This document shows, piece by piece, positions 44,176 through 56,331 of a stretch of DNA of 64,000 bases. Where the stretch lies: assembly GCA_964034945.1 (NCBI GenBank), contig OZ035962.1:15805388-15869387 (forward strand), read 5' to 3'. The DNA is from Chrysopilus asiliformis (Eukaryota; Arthropoda; Insecta; Diptera; Rhagionidae). The notes under the pieces were generated by a model that had not been told where the DNA came from, did no database searches, and saw only the letters and a program-made list of their open reading frames with translations. Made by a program: the position numbers and the translations under genes. Each line of letters begins with the position of its first letter. The first letter of the stretch is position 1.

Positions 44176-44320
44176 GGGCTATCATAAAACAGGTTAGACT
44201 TTTAAGGGTTAGACTTTTAAGGGCCGTCGATTCCAGACTCCATACGAAAAATGACGAAAATGTTTGAGGAAGAATGGTCCGATATCCGAAAATTTCGGTG
44301 ACGTATTTTATGGACAGCCC
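44176..44320. mobile_element. Possible TIR element with gggctgtccataaaat ends
   Basis: The left end gggctatcataaaac and right end gacgtattttatggacagccc are inverted with a few differences. A tandem duplication ggttagacttttaag is at about 44192-44220. I recall similar ggggctgtccataaa...acgtcac ends in insect genomes. Fragments of the same end occur at 28.2, 43.2 and 55.1 kb. Its right end abuts the TTAA of the piggyBac-like MITE. Confidence 0.45.
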
Positions 44321-44324
44321 TTAA

Positions 44325-44530
44325 CCCTTAAAGGCTTGGTGGTACACGCGATGTACCACCTTTTTTGTAACAAATACTGCACGGTGGTATCAAAATTGTA
44401 CCACCAATTAAACCATCCTTCATTGCCGTATGATTTTTTAAAATTGTACCACTAAAAAAATCAAAAAAAAAATTTTTTTTCGAGTGCCGGAAGGGTGAAA
44501 ATATTTGCTATTTTTCTGTGCCTCTAAGGG
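44325..44530. mobile_element. piggyBac-like MITE (206 bp, TTAA duplication)
   Basis: TTAA at 44321-44324 and 44531-44534 flanks cccttaaaggc and gcctctaaggg. Just inside the left end is a near-palindrome, ggtggtacacgcgatgtaccacc split as ggtggtaca / tgtaccacc. Size and layout match the 210-bp element at 15811 with left and right exchanged, so both probably belong to one group moved by the same kind of transposase. No coding. Confidence 0.85.
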
Positions 44531-44534
44531 TTAA

Positions 44535-45606
44535 AATCGAACTTTATTTTAGGCTAAAATTTTCCAGTTGTTTGTTCTTGGTTTGCTGAAAAACGGTTAT
44601 GAAATCTCATGGTCGTTTATTCATTCTAAATATTTTGTATACCATTTCAAGACCAATAAATCAAAAGCCATTCATATTAATTTAAAAATAATTTATAAAA
44701 TGATTCCTCTTTAATGAAAATACTTAAAATTTGAATATCTTCATAGTAAAATCCCAAAGTGTATCTTTAATTGGCATAAAGATGGATTTACTTAATTAAG
44801 ATTCATTTGGCGTAAAATCCAAGAATAACATCTTCAATTGATACAATTGTAAACATTTAGGAAAAATTTCCATTTTATTATTCGCACTTGTTTTGAAATT
44901 CAAATCAACCAAGCACACAAAAAACAAATCACAATATTTTCACAGAGTAATATTTGAATAAAGAATTAAAGTTCCTTAAGATTCATTCCCCTCCCTTGCT
45001 GTTCAGCTCTTAGTTGTTATTTTGCTATTTTGAAAACTTATAATTACGACTAAAGACACTTGTCGCACCAGAATATTGTTTACGATTGAAAACATGCAGA
45101 GAGGGTGGCAATTGCTTTGCCAGGAAGCCTGTCAGATATACAAACGGAAGGCAGAAAAACTGTGGAAAAACATTAGGAAAAATTGTTTCGAAAGAAATAA
45201 AATTTTCATGCTGAACATTGCCAATATGTAGCCAGCTGGCGATTGCCTCACATTTTCATCTGTTGTTTTTCCATTTTCCTATCCATTTGCATTTATTAAA
45301 AACCTAAGTAGAAACGTTGTTTTTCTAGTGTACATTTAGCGATTACTCGAAATAAACCCAACGGGTGGAAATTAGTATCGCTTTTGAGAGGGTGGTGCGG
45401 GCGCGATTCCATAGAAAAGCCACTCACTACCAATGTGTATACAGGGGGTTGAAAATCAACTGCGGGCGGTTGGTTTTTAGTTTCAAGTAGATTCTAGTCA
45501 TCGAGCGCCATTAGTTGTGGCTAAAAGTGTTTCACTGTTCTTTTACCATTTTTCATGTTTTTCCAGCGCCTCTAGGGAAATAATGAGCGAGTGGTTCTCC
45601 TAATGA
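44535..45606. other. Unrecognised; GC rises from 45.36 kb
   Basis: From about 45360 the sequence becomes less AT-rich (gggtggtgcgggcgcgat, ctgcgggcggttgg). A pyrimidine-rich acceptor-like site (catgtttttccag) ends at 45566 on the plus strand, but the frames after it close quickly. May hold a regulatory region or UTR. Confidence 0.35.
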
Positions 45607-45718
45607 CTACCATCGTGATGTAAAGCAGGCTCGTGAAGAGGAGGTGGAGGTGGATTTAAGTGGAACAGTAATGGATTCATCAGCGGGGGGTGTACTTAAG
45701 TACACCATCGGCTTAATG
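45607..45718 (-). CDS. Candidate terminal coding exon, strand ambiguous
   Basis: On the minus strand a branchpoint-like ctaac, a pyrimidine tract and AG (45719-45720) precede 112 bases: one base, then IKPMVYLSTPPADESIT, VPLKSTSTSSSRACFTSRW and TAG. The plus strand also has an open frame here, from about 45587 to TAA at 45724-45726, reading YHRDVKQAREEEVEVD and SSAGGVLKYTIGLMLR, with a possible donor (gtaata) at 45724. Both look coding-like because the patch is GC-rich; at most one is likely real. No homologue is recognised. Confidence 0.28.
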
Positions 45719-47788
45719 CTACGGTAATACAAAAGTTAGTTCTTGGATTGTCGAAATTGGGACAAGAAAAAACACTTGTTGGCATTTTGGAAATGATTGG
45801 CCACGGCTTGGTGGCCGCAACCCCCCACAAGTGGGCGGCTCAAGTGTCTCTCTTGCAAATTATTGCCATAAATCGTACTAAATTCAGTTGATCTTGATTA
45901 GTTCAAGAGTTAACTAGCTTTTGTACGTTTTTCCATTGAACAAAAAAAAAAAGAATTCACATCATTGACATTGATGAGTTTGTTTTTGTATTCATTTAAT
46001 CGCGCTCAAATGAATAAAAGACTCATATCCATCTACTATACGGAATATCTTAAGATATTACATATAACTATAAATTGCTCAAAAAGATTTTAACTGTTGG
46101 ACGTCACAATCACCGATTAGATAATTTTGTTTTGACTGAATCTCGTTTTATAAACCGAACGGATGCACTTTTCGCTTGAATCTACTTAATATCAACTACT
46201 AAAAGTATACTAGTGTCTGTTATAGTAAGTCAAACTTCTTTTGTAAATAATTCCCGAACCGACCGGCTGAGTTTATTAGAAATTGACTTTGACTGTGCCA
46301 CTTATTCTCACAGCATGTGAACTTAATAAATTTTAAGTGATATTTACTGTGTTTTATGCTGACAAAAACAATAATTTAACACGATTGCATCGTTGTTTAT
46401 AACTTGCCTAGACTATTTTAATTTTTGCTATTATTACCATCACTAAAAGTTGTTTTTTTCACATGTCGTTGTTGTTGTTGTTGTTGTATTTTGAACACAA
46501 GTCAATTTTGTTTTTAAATTGCTGTAAATTTTAAACTGCTGTTTATGACTTGTTGCCGAAATCTTTTAAAAGACATTAAAACTAATTATATCCACCGACG
46601 ACAACGACGGGCTTTATAGCTAGATTTACCAAAAATGAATTCGATTTTATTATCCGTCTATATTTAGTGAGTTATTAAAATATATGATTAAGTGGTGTTC
46701 TTTTAAGTGGTTAAAGTGATAATCATTTTACTAGTTTGGTAAATTGTGGGCTGAAATTTATTATAATTATGGGTTATCATTAACAGTTTTTCACACTTAA
46801 AGTTGTTTTTTCTCTAAAAATATCATCTGGTAAAACCTTTTTTGCTAGAATAGTTTCTGTACATTGCAGTGGATAATTATTTTATATAAAATTGTTTGAA
46901 TTGTTCTTATTAATATTTCCGATTTCACCAAGACGTCTTCGTTATTGTATGTTTTTACCAGAATTTTCAATTTATTTGGTAATCGTACAATTTTTTAAAA
47001 ACCCGATGGCTAATATCGTACTATGTATTTAAAAAAATCAAAACAAAATTGGGCAAACCAAATGGTAGGCGCATAATTAAATAACTTGAATTTGAACTCA
47101 ACTGACCTCGCGACAAAAACAAAAAAAAAATCAAAAACAAGCAAAATGTAGGGGAAAGTATGATAAAGCCGAGTTTCTAATAAAATACACTTACTAAATC
47201 CAAACGCTAAAGAATTTAAACAATATCAGACTTTTATTTATTACTTCTAACAGTCATGAAAAAAAAAAATAGTAACATGGTTTTCATTAACGTTGATTTT
47301 ACGGTTTTACCCCACGGGTGGTACAAATTCGGATATCCGAATTTACCCCCAAATAAATTAAAAAAAAAAAGTTAATTTTCGATTCCTAAAAAAAATTAAC
47401 CACATTTTATTAAAATTAGTGCTATTTTTTTTATCCGGCACGCTTACTAGTTATGTCCAACATCGCATTTTTCATGCTATTTTCGGATCAACTTCGCCTG
47501 TAAGTGTTTCTAATGCAATTTCGAAACATTATGATGTCTGATAACACAAAAAAAATGTAAATAATTATTCACATAACGAAACTATCTACAGGGCAGAAAA
47601 ATTTAATACACTGGATATACCCGATTTGTCCCCGAACGGTTTTACGCCGGAAAGTCATTTAGAAACCACGGAAACTCTTTGACCATCTCAGTTTTCGTAT
47701 TGCAAATATTTTAATTTCGTTATAAGTTTCAAGTAATTTTTTTCAGGTTCGATTGTATTTTTATAAATAAAACAATAAATCTACGACC
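45719..47788. other. Unrecognised; contains a (gtt)n microsatellite
   Basis: (gtt)n at 46468-46487. 45720-45870 remains GC-richer (ggcttggtggccgcaac). No frames or element ends are credible. Confidence 0.4.
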
Positions 47789-47791
47789 TAA

Positions 47792-49072
47792 TAGCGAAAA
47801 CACAATGATGCGTCAAGGCGTGCGAGAGCTTTGACATTTCAGCGCGTCAAGCACGCTTTGACAATTGAACGCTTTGAAACGAGAATACCCCCCACCCCCC
47901 TTTATGGTCCATTTTTGCCCATTAACGAACTTAGCCTTGCATTTTACGAAAAACGAATCTGCGTAAAGTTTCAAGTCTCTAGCTTGCGCCCGCAATCCGC
48001 GCCACAGATGGTCGGACGGACAGACGGCCGGACAAACAAAATTCACTTTTTTTTATCATTCTAAACACACTGGTGTAATTCATTTTTGTGTGTGATGACG
48101 GGATCTTGGCATTATAAACGGTAAGGCAAATCTAATATACCCTTTGGTTTCACCGCATACGAGTATAAAAACAACTATTGATGATGGTGAATTCAAGATA
48201 TAAATATTGAAAGAGATACGGATGGCTTCTTTATACATTTTTTTATTGAAATGAAAGCTATGATGATGCACAGCATGTTTTAAGGTAACTAGAATGATCA
48301 GCGAATATATTTGAATTATTTCCACCTGATTTTTTGTCTTCTTATTCCGTATTTTCATAAAATTTCGATTTTGGATTGCATAAATATACAATACTTTTCT
48401 ATTTTTTTAATTATTGCTTCCTTAAATGCATAATTTCCTTCACAATTTTCCAAAAATCACTCACAAAACACAATTTTCATTCAAATTTCAGAGCGCCGAA
48501 GCGCCTGAAAGTAGAAAGTAGGTCTACTCCAAACGTCAGGGCGCTTTGAAGCGTCAAGGCGAAGCGCCATTATAAATCGTCCCATAGTAAACCATAGGTT
48601 TTACTTTTGAAGCGTCGAAATCACAGATATCGTACTACTAGATCGCGGCACTCGAACAATTCCATAGCAAAAATATGGGACAGCGTGACTATGGTTGTCT
48701 CATTTTGTCTTCGAATTTTAGTGATGCCAAACGTTCGAATCAACCAACTCAATAACACTTGAAATATATGTTTTACGTCGAACTCATAAGACTTATACAC
48801 GGTTTAGGGAATTGCATATTAATGTATGTGGCAGCTCTGAATATTAACATGAATAATCGGTATAGGGATTGAATAATATTCCGTCGGGGACCTGCATAAG
48901 CATTTTTTTCCAGAATTTTAATTTCCCAGAATTACTAGCTTTGTCCCTTTTTTTCGTCATAGCTTTTTGACGTTTCAGTGGCCTATTTGAGATAGCTTGA
49001 TCTAGTAGTAGGATATCTGTGGTCGAAATGTCTTACGCACACCTTGACGCGTCATAATACGTGTTTTCGTTA
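47792..49072. mobile_element. TAA-flanked TIR element (1281 bp) containing R1
   Basis: The left end tagcgaaaacacaatgatgc continues gtcaaggcgtgcg; the right end is its inverted partner (cgcacaccttgacgcgtc ... gtgttttcgtta). TAA flanks at 47789-47791 and 49073-49075. Subterminal sequence is rich in gcgtcaag/gaagcgcc words, and a second inverted pair (acagatatcgtactactaga / tctagtagtaggatatctgt) lies at 48624 and 49003. R1 (47880-48172) is inserted near the left end. PIF/Harbinger-like by duplication; no transposase. Confidence 0.75.
47880..48172 (+). repeat. R1 interspersed repeat, inside the TAA element
   Basis: Very close to 13320-13665: atggtccatttttgcccatt, cgaacttagccttgcatttt, cccgcaatccgcgccacag, a short ggacagacgg tract, ctggtgtaattcatttttgt and ataccctttggtttcacc. 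Small frames on both strands here (77 codons each) are shadows of the repeat. Confidence 0.75.
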
Positions 49073-49184
49073 TAATACTCGTAAAAGTTTTTGGTTGAAA
49101 TTGACAAACAACTTTTAAACTTAATCATGCATTTCAATTTTAACTGTGCTCCACCACAAAATGAAGCAGCGGAGTGGCAAAATG

Positions 49185-49290
49185 TATTTAGAATATGATT
49201 TTACATAACTTGTCCATACATTAAAATCCAATCGGACCACTGCTTTTTTTCTCTCCGATACAAATGTATTTATTTCCACTTAAAAATTTG
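49185..49290 (-). repeat. R1 fragment, inverted
   Basis: tttagaatatgattttacat followed by ccatacattaaaatccaatc ggaccac is the reverse complement of the R1 block at 43470 and 53500. Confidence 0.6.
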
Positions 49291-49359
49291 TCTGTCCTCA
49301 TATAGAGTGTTTAACGATTGGCCTCTGGCAATCGTAGCTTTTCTTATGTTTTTTAAAAG

Positions 49360-49640
49360 CTTGGTTGTCAGGGTCAAATCTGGTATTTTAATTTTGATTC
49401 ACTTGTAGGTACTCATCAAATTGACTTGAAATTTCGCACACATATGTAACTCCGGTAACAATACAATATTTTCACTACTTCGTCCTTGTAAGGATAAAAA
49501 GAGGTCCTGTAAGGATAACTTGAGTATCCTTTTTCTCAATTTTTCCGGAAAAATCTCATTTGGAGGTTTTTGGGGTCGCTGATTCGGAATGTGGCATTCA
49601 GAAGTCTGTAAGGATATCTTAAAAGTAAGGATATATGTAT
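49360..49640 (+). repeat. R2 interspersed repeat copy
   Basis: ttgtcagggtcaaatctggt, attgacttgaaatttcgcac, cttcgtccttgtaaggata, aatttttccggaaaaatctc and tttttggggtcgctgattcg. It is the mirror of 35515-35895 in orientation. Confidence 0.65.
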
Positions 49641-49644
49641 ATTC

Positions 49645-50553
49645 GAAAATTAAAAAGTATATATAAGCGTCACAATCGACAGGTTTTATTTTGGATTTTT
49701 AATCATACTAATCAAATACAAAATGACTAAAAAGGATAAAATTAAGAGAAATAAAAGCGAGATAAAAGCATAAAAAATGAAAAAAAAAATTGTAAGCACC
49801 AAAAATTACACATTTTTGATTTTGTTGAAAAATTGTACAAAAGGTATAAAAATTGCGAAGTGTTTAAGAAGAAAAATTCTGTATTTTAACATTCGAGCGC
49901 ATACACCCGTTCTAATTTTAAGAAATTTGTCCTAAAAATTAAACAATATATAAATTTTTATTACACAAATAATAATTCAAAATCAATAATGTTATGCAAA
50001 ATTGCCCAGACAAAAAAATGGTTTTTTTTCTCAAACAAAAACTTTATATGTCGGAAAAATTTCGACCGCTGTGGTATTAAGATAAACAACAATTTAATTG
50101 TTTTGCTGAATAGCCGAAATTAAAATTGTTTATTTTTAAAGCGAAAGTCCTCCAAATGAGATCCAATTATAAACTTCAATGACAACAATCAGCATAAAAA
50201 ACAACAGAAAATCAGAGCAAAATACAACAATACGAAGGAAAAAAATCTTCAGCCCAAGCGCCGACGAATTCTCATTTCTGATCAAAGAAAATCACTTCAT
50301 TTATCACGTCTGATGGAAAACAAAAAATTAAAAAAAAAAAACAATCTTAATTTTTTCACCTGAAAGCCGCAAACAACACTTTCAAATATTCATAAAATAA
50401 AAACTGACATCCCTGAATTCCCGTATATTTCCTCACTTAATTAATTCTATTTTCTAACAAATGGAAAGGAGAAATATACTTAATCGAAAACAATAAGCGA
50501 AACAGATTCTATTTTTAAAATTTTCTCATTTTGCGGGAAATTATTTAAAAAAA
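49645..50553. other. No recognisable feature
   Basis: AT-rich, no supported frame. Ends at the R3 copy. Confidence 0.4.
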
Positions 50554-50618
50554 TGTCTGATGTGAACAGCACATGACTTTCTTATACAAAATCTACGTTT
50601 GTGCATAGTTTACACTAT
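50554..50618 (+). repeat. R3 interspersed repeat, copy 2
   Basis: tgtctgatgtgaacagcaca tgactttcttatac and aaaatctacgttt as in copy 1 (4228); same orientation. Confidence 0.75.
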
Positions 50619-50731
50619 ACCCCCGAGACGAATAATATTAGTTTATATAAAAATACTAATTTTTATTTAACAAAATCTGAAATATAAAGATATCACTTTT
50701 TAAATCCAAAAAAGTAGAGAATTTTAATATA

Positions 50732-50980
50732 CAGTAATCCCTCCGACTGCGCGGTTTCTAACTGCGCGGTTTCACAACTGCGCGGTTAAGTTTTTAATAC
50801 CAAAATTTCGAACTGCGCGGTAGAAATTTCGCAGCTGCGCGATTTTTTTTATAATTTTCGTTTAAAAAAGCATGTTCCTAACCCCAAAAATTTAATACAA
50901 AGTAGGGTTCACAGTGCGCGGTTTCGGTGTGCGCGCTCTTTTTGTGGAACGTATCTACCGCGCAGTTGAAGGGATTACTG
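50732..50980. mobile_element. pogo-like MITE with reiterated actgcgcggt motif (249 bp)
   Basis: Starts cagtaatccctccgactgcg and ends cgcagttgaagggattactg, with TA at 50730-50731 and 50981-50982. The word aactgcgcggt repeats about five times from the left end inward, and cgcgcagtt reads back at the right end. CAGTA ends and TA match the two elements at 5.0-5.5 kb, but the body is unrelated. No coding. Confidence 0.85.
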
Positions 50981-50982
50981 TA

Positions 50983-53399
50983 TTTAATTTTTTTTTAAAT
51001 TTTTTTTCTCTTATACAATAAACCACCCGTTAATTTTTGAGAGAATCGGGAAAAAAACTTAATTTTTTGAAATTGTCCAATATAGACTGCTAAAAATACC
51101 ACGTATAAGAAAGTAAAAATGTTTAAGTAAAAAAAAACGGAAGATTTCCTTTTACAGATGAAAATTTCTAAATTATTTGAAATATCTCGAAAATGGCAAA
51201 ATGAAATTTCAGTGAAATACAAAATTGAAGACAGCTTTTTTATTAATTTTAGTTGACCGTCTTCGTAAATTGTAAAATCTGCCAATAAAATAAGTCAAAC
51301 TTTTAGTGCGGAGACGGGACTCTGTACAAAAAAAAACATGCAAAAAGGGAGACCACGGGTCATGATATATTTTATAAACGAAAACAAATCTCGAAAACGG
51401 TAGAACTGTTTCAAACTTCTTTGATTTCCTTTAGTTGTCTGCATTATGAAGAAAGAGAAGATAGCCAACTGCCAAGAATGTTAGATTATCACAATACAAA
51501 CTTTCCCCAAAAACACAACAAATCTTGAATTTCCAAATATTTGTACCAAAATTTCGTACCATGAAATCGAAATAATTCAGCCTCAAAAAATGTCGTCGGC
51601 AGAGTAATTTCTTGGCAATCCACAATTTCTTATTCGTATAATATAAACATATAAACATATAGAGAGATATTTAAATTGGCTATGAGATTGCAGATAAATT
51701 ACATGTCGGTCCGATCCGGGTATTTTCCATTTTAAAAAAGCGTCATCTTTCACAGATGTCAAGTGGACCTCTAACCACCTCCCAATCATTTAGCAATTTT
51801 AAAGCTTTTTTTTCTTTTTTGTTGTTTTGAGAAACGATTTGAGCTTATTCTAAATGTCTCTGCAATCCCCAATGTCCACCCACTTCATTGTCGTGTCCGA
51901 TACTTTCCGCCCAATTCCTTCTTTGTTTCATTTTTCACTGATTTTGTTTCCATTATTCCCCAAAAAATTTTTGTTGAGTCCGAAAAACTTTCCAAATTCT
52001 GATATGATCCGATTAGGTATACATAGTTGAAAGTTACCCAACATTTTACCATTTTCCGGAAGATTTGGCAACCAATTTGATTCCTCCTCCCCAAAATCGA
52101 CCTGCCAGGGAAATCAACGAAACAGACAAACACACATAGAAAATGTAAAAACAACCGGGGATAAGTAGAGAAAATTCTAAATAGGGGATGAGAAAAACTT
52201 GGAATTTCATTCCCAATTACTTTTGACCCTGGGCTAGATGATTTGCCCCCAAAACATTCTGGTTCTGTTTGAAATGACTTGTTCCTAATTTGAGTTTTCC
52301 TCCAACCATCACCCGAAGAATTCAAAAACCTTCCTAGTGTAAGTTGCTTGCCCTGCTAAATTTGCCAAATGTTATCCCATTTATCCAACATAATCCCTTT
52401 ATATAAGTTATGCTCCATCGATTTCGGTCATCGTTTTGTTCTTTTGCAAATCGAAAATCTTTGACTGCAGTCCAAATGGTGAATATTTTGGGAATGTCAT
52501 TCCGTTGAACTACTTTTAGTTTAATACCCTTTCGCCATGTGTGTCATCTTATGCTAATGATAGTCCCAACCGAACTACTATATGTAAATCTAAAAATTTC
52601 GTTTCGATTACAATTCTGATTGTTATGAAACTACAGAGTTACGCAAAGTTTTTCCTCTATTTTGTTTGCTAAATTGATCCAAGAGACATTTCTCAGACGG
52701 TATTGGTGGCGAAATTAGCCTTTGACTAAACAAAAAATAAATAAATATAAAACAGACGCAGAGAGACGATGAAAGTACACAAAAAACAACACAGAATTAG
52801 TCACCCTGAAATACTACTAGAAATTGTATGGGCAAAATGCCAGTATCTGATAGATATAATACTTAGATGATATACAAGTCGATCAAGTGTATAACAACTT
52901 GTATAGTATGACTTTTGTCAAATTTATTGGATAAACAACTAAGAATTCAGAGAATTTATTGGAAAAATGAAAAGCTATTGTGGTCACCATTTGATTTTTA
53001 TGACTTTAAAATTATTTCGTATTAATGCCAACAACTTTGAGATCTACACCGTGTTGCATTATTTAAAATAATTTCTCACAGCAGCATTTTACACGATAGG
53101 TGTCGAAATCGAATATAAACCAAAATTTCTATTATTTAATCAGTTATTGGGGTTAATTTTCAAAACTCGCTATTTACAAACAACCACATTTTCCAGAAAA
53201 AATATTTTTAAATTTACGGTATTTATTCAACGTAGAATATAATCAATGGTCATTATTTCTTTTTTAGTCGTTATTTAAAACTTCACTTCATGCCAATTTT
53301 AATCTAAATACAACAATAATTTCAAAAAAATTGGCTTTTTAAATTTGAAGACAGCGAATTTGACACTGAATTTCGATCATAGCCAGTTTTGACATACGA
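50983..53399. other. No recognised gene; one 146-codon minus frame
   Basis: The frame at 51885-52325 (-) starts MNSSGDGWRKTQ and includes a hydrophobic stretch (LFLHFLCVFVCFVDF, residues about 58-72) that could be a membrane segment. It is the longest frame here outside transposons and repeats, but I know no homologue, and its composition follows the local sequence. Chance is the simplest explanation. Confidence 0.35.
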
Positions 53400-54120
53400 A
53401 AAGCTATAATTGCCAAAGACCAATCGTCACATACTCTACATGTTAGTAGACAATTTTTTTATGAAAAAAACCATTTGTAATGGAGGGGGGGAAGTATTGG
53501 TCCGATTGGATTTTGATGTATGGATGAGTTATTTAGAATCCTATTCTAAACACCTTTTACCTTTATAAATTTTTCAATATCACTCACCGTTTTCGAGAAA
53601 ATTGTAAAAAAAACTGTTTAGTTTGTATGGGGGGATACAGGAACTTGCTTAGCAATTTACTTAACTATACAAAATTTCAAGTATATAGCTCAATACTTTC
53701 GCAAGTTATGGTGTTCATGGACAGACAGACGGACATACGGACAAACGGACGAGCAGGCGGGCAGACGGACAGACATACGGACAGTCGGGCACACAGAGAT
53801 TTTGATTTCCGCATGTCCGTCCGTCTGTCTGTCAGTCTGTGTGACCGTTTGCCCGTCTATCTGTCCGTGATAACTTTTGAAGGGATTGAGCTAGATACTT
53901 GAAATTTTGTTTAGTAGCGTGTTTCACAAATATCAAGGCTAGTTCTGGAATATACAAAATCGAACTTTTCCTTCCCCCCTCCCCAATTTTTTCCCATTTT
54001 CTCGAAAACGGTGCATCGTATCAAAAAATTCATAAAAACGAAATGTGTTTAGTATATAATTTTACATAACCTTTCCATACATCAAAATCCAATGGGACCA
54101 ATTCTTCTCTCCTCTTCAAT
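53400..54120. repeat. Head-to-head inverted pair of R1 copies
   Basis: A plus copy (aaaagctataattgccaaag at 53399, gattttgatgtatggatgag, aagtatatagctcaat, acagacggacatacgg) meets a minus copy (cgtccgtctgtctgtcag, attgagctagatacttgaaa, gttttctcgaaaacggtgca inverted order, ccatacatcaaaatccaat) near 53800. The two arms span about 300 bp each, so the locus could fold into a long hairpin. Frames through it are repeat artefacts. Confidence 0.7.
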
Positions 54121-56238
54121 ACAAATGTCGCATTATGAAAATGAACGTTTTCTTGTGCTAAATGCGAAAAAAAACTAAACGAAATATACTGAAAATCACG
54201 ATGATGCACTATTGCCTTACACGACTTGCTATAAAAATTGTTGTTCATTTCGAAACTGTTTCAAATATATTGATAAATTAAAAGTTACTTTGACCTATTT
54301 TTTTACACGTCACTAAAATTAATAAAATTAAAAGAAATTGCCACTTGTTTCAACTCTGTAAATACTCAAATAAAAAACCGCTTTCCCCCACATTCAAAAA
54401 TGCGATTTCTCACAATCTGAATTGAAAAAAAACCTTTAAGAAAAATTGACGAATTTTTCATTACGCTTTCCCACAAGTTAAAATTGCCCCATTATTTGAT
54501 GCAACCCTTTTTTACCGCAATACACATTTTAAATAAATTGACCCAGTTTCTCTCCCTTTTAGTGAAATATGTTTAATCTGAACTAAAACACACTTGAACC
54601 TGGGGCTAGGAATGCAGGTGGGTAGAAGTGTAGATCGTTGATGGACTGGCGATTAATTTAATGTACATCACCTCAACTTTACGTGTTCGCCATTGAGTTT
54701 TATATTCCGAACGAGTAGTAAACCGTGTCGTCTTTACCAAAATTTATTGTAAATTCATCTATGGTTATGCATTTTACAAAAATTCATTACCTTGAAAATA
54801 CCATTTGCGATGTGAACGATGACGCACTATTATTATTCTGTTGCGGATAAATTTATATGCAAGCGTGACATGCATTTATTTACATGCTTTACATTGCGAA
54901 ATATAAATAAAAATGTGAATGACTTTCTATAATATTAAAATATTTATTTTTTTGCTAAAAAAAGGCATTAAATTTTACTTGCAACCTTTCAGAACCAACT
55001 AATAAATTTATTTACACTTCATAAAATATTATTTACACTTCTCTTCCCCCTCTATTCATACCCACTTCACACGAGATTTGTTACCGTCGTCACACTACCC
55101 TCCCACTAAATGTGTGACGTATTTTAGAGACATTTTTTGGATAGCCTCTTAGTAAAATGTACTGCTTTTGAAAATTGAGGTCTGAAAAAAAATATTATCA
55201 ATAATTTTCAGCATCTTTAGTAGATTTTGCAACGAGCAGTTTTTTTTTCATTTACATGTCAGCTCAAACCGAGTTTCGGTCTGATCAAATTGAAGTTTCT
55301 TAAAAAATGTTTCTGTGCTGCTGCACCTACAATTTTACGTGAAATGCGGGCCATGAATGAATTACGACATTTGTAAGGTTTTTTTTCGTTGCAACATTGG
55401 GTGCTATTTCAACCCATTAATAATAGAAGTAGTGATAGCAGTCCAAACCCAACCTTGGCTCTCGGTTCCCAACCTTTGCATTTTCAAAATTTAGGTTTAT
55501 AAAAGGATCCGCGAGCCCCTTCTCCAATTATGAGATTAACATAATACTAGTTCAGAAAAATGCGCTGCAAGGAAAGTTATTAAGTTATTAGAGGGGTAAA
55601 TTTTTTTAAGAAAAATACGCCGCATGCGTAAATTTTCCACGTTCAAAATGAAATACAATTTTGATTTTCTTGAAAATCTCTGAAGTCCTTAGTTGAGGTT
55701 TCATCCTTAAACACTCTGCGGTGTCGTTTTTCTAGTTTAAAAAATTGATTTTATAAAAAAATAGTGAAAGTTGCTAGCATTAAAATAGAAAAAATAGGGA
55801 TGTTCACCTCAAGTCGTAACTGGGATAATGTCGTCGCAAAATAACACTAATTCACATGTTTGGTATGGAAATAAGCATCACAATTTGTTCATCATAAAGT
55901 TTTATCACAAAATCCTAAAAAAGCAATAACATAGCGAAATACTTAAATTATTTAAAAATTAGTCGCAATACTCATAAATCCTTTTCTTAACACCTAAACA
56001 GTTAAATAATCACCATTAACTCAAATCTTCTGAAAATATCAATAAAAATAATGATCGAATTGAAAACATTATTCACCTGTTTAAGTGCACGTTAACTTGT
56101 AATTTATATTCATTTTATATAAAATTTCCCAGCGATTGCATGATATTTAAAATATGTAAAGAGGTAGATACTTAAAACGTCAAGAAAAGTGAATCTACAA
56201 AATGAATGGTAAATTGATTAATGTTCTCTCCCACTTTC
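54121..56238. other. No recognisable feature; one repeat fragment
   Basis: At 55110-55155 tgtgacgtattttagagaca and ggatagcctctta resemble the end motif of the element at 44176. The rest is AT-rich and unrecognised. Confidence 0.4.
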
Positions 56239-56331
56239 TAAAGGGTGGTTAAATTTTAAGGGCCGATGTTGAATGTGAACCACACCTAAACGTCAAGTTT
56301 TTTTCTGCATTTCATTTGACATTTCTCAATT

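Noticed and set aside
51885..52325. 146-codon minus frame with one hydrophobic segment
   Set aside because: No homologue recalled, no clear splice or promoter context; a frame this long can occur by chance in 64 kb read six ways. Kept only as a note in the stretch entry.
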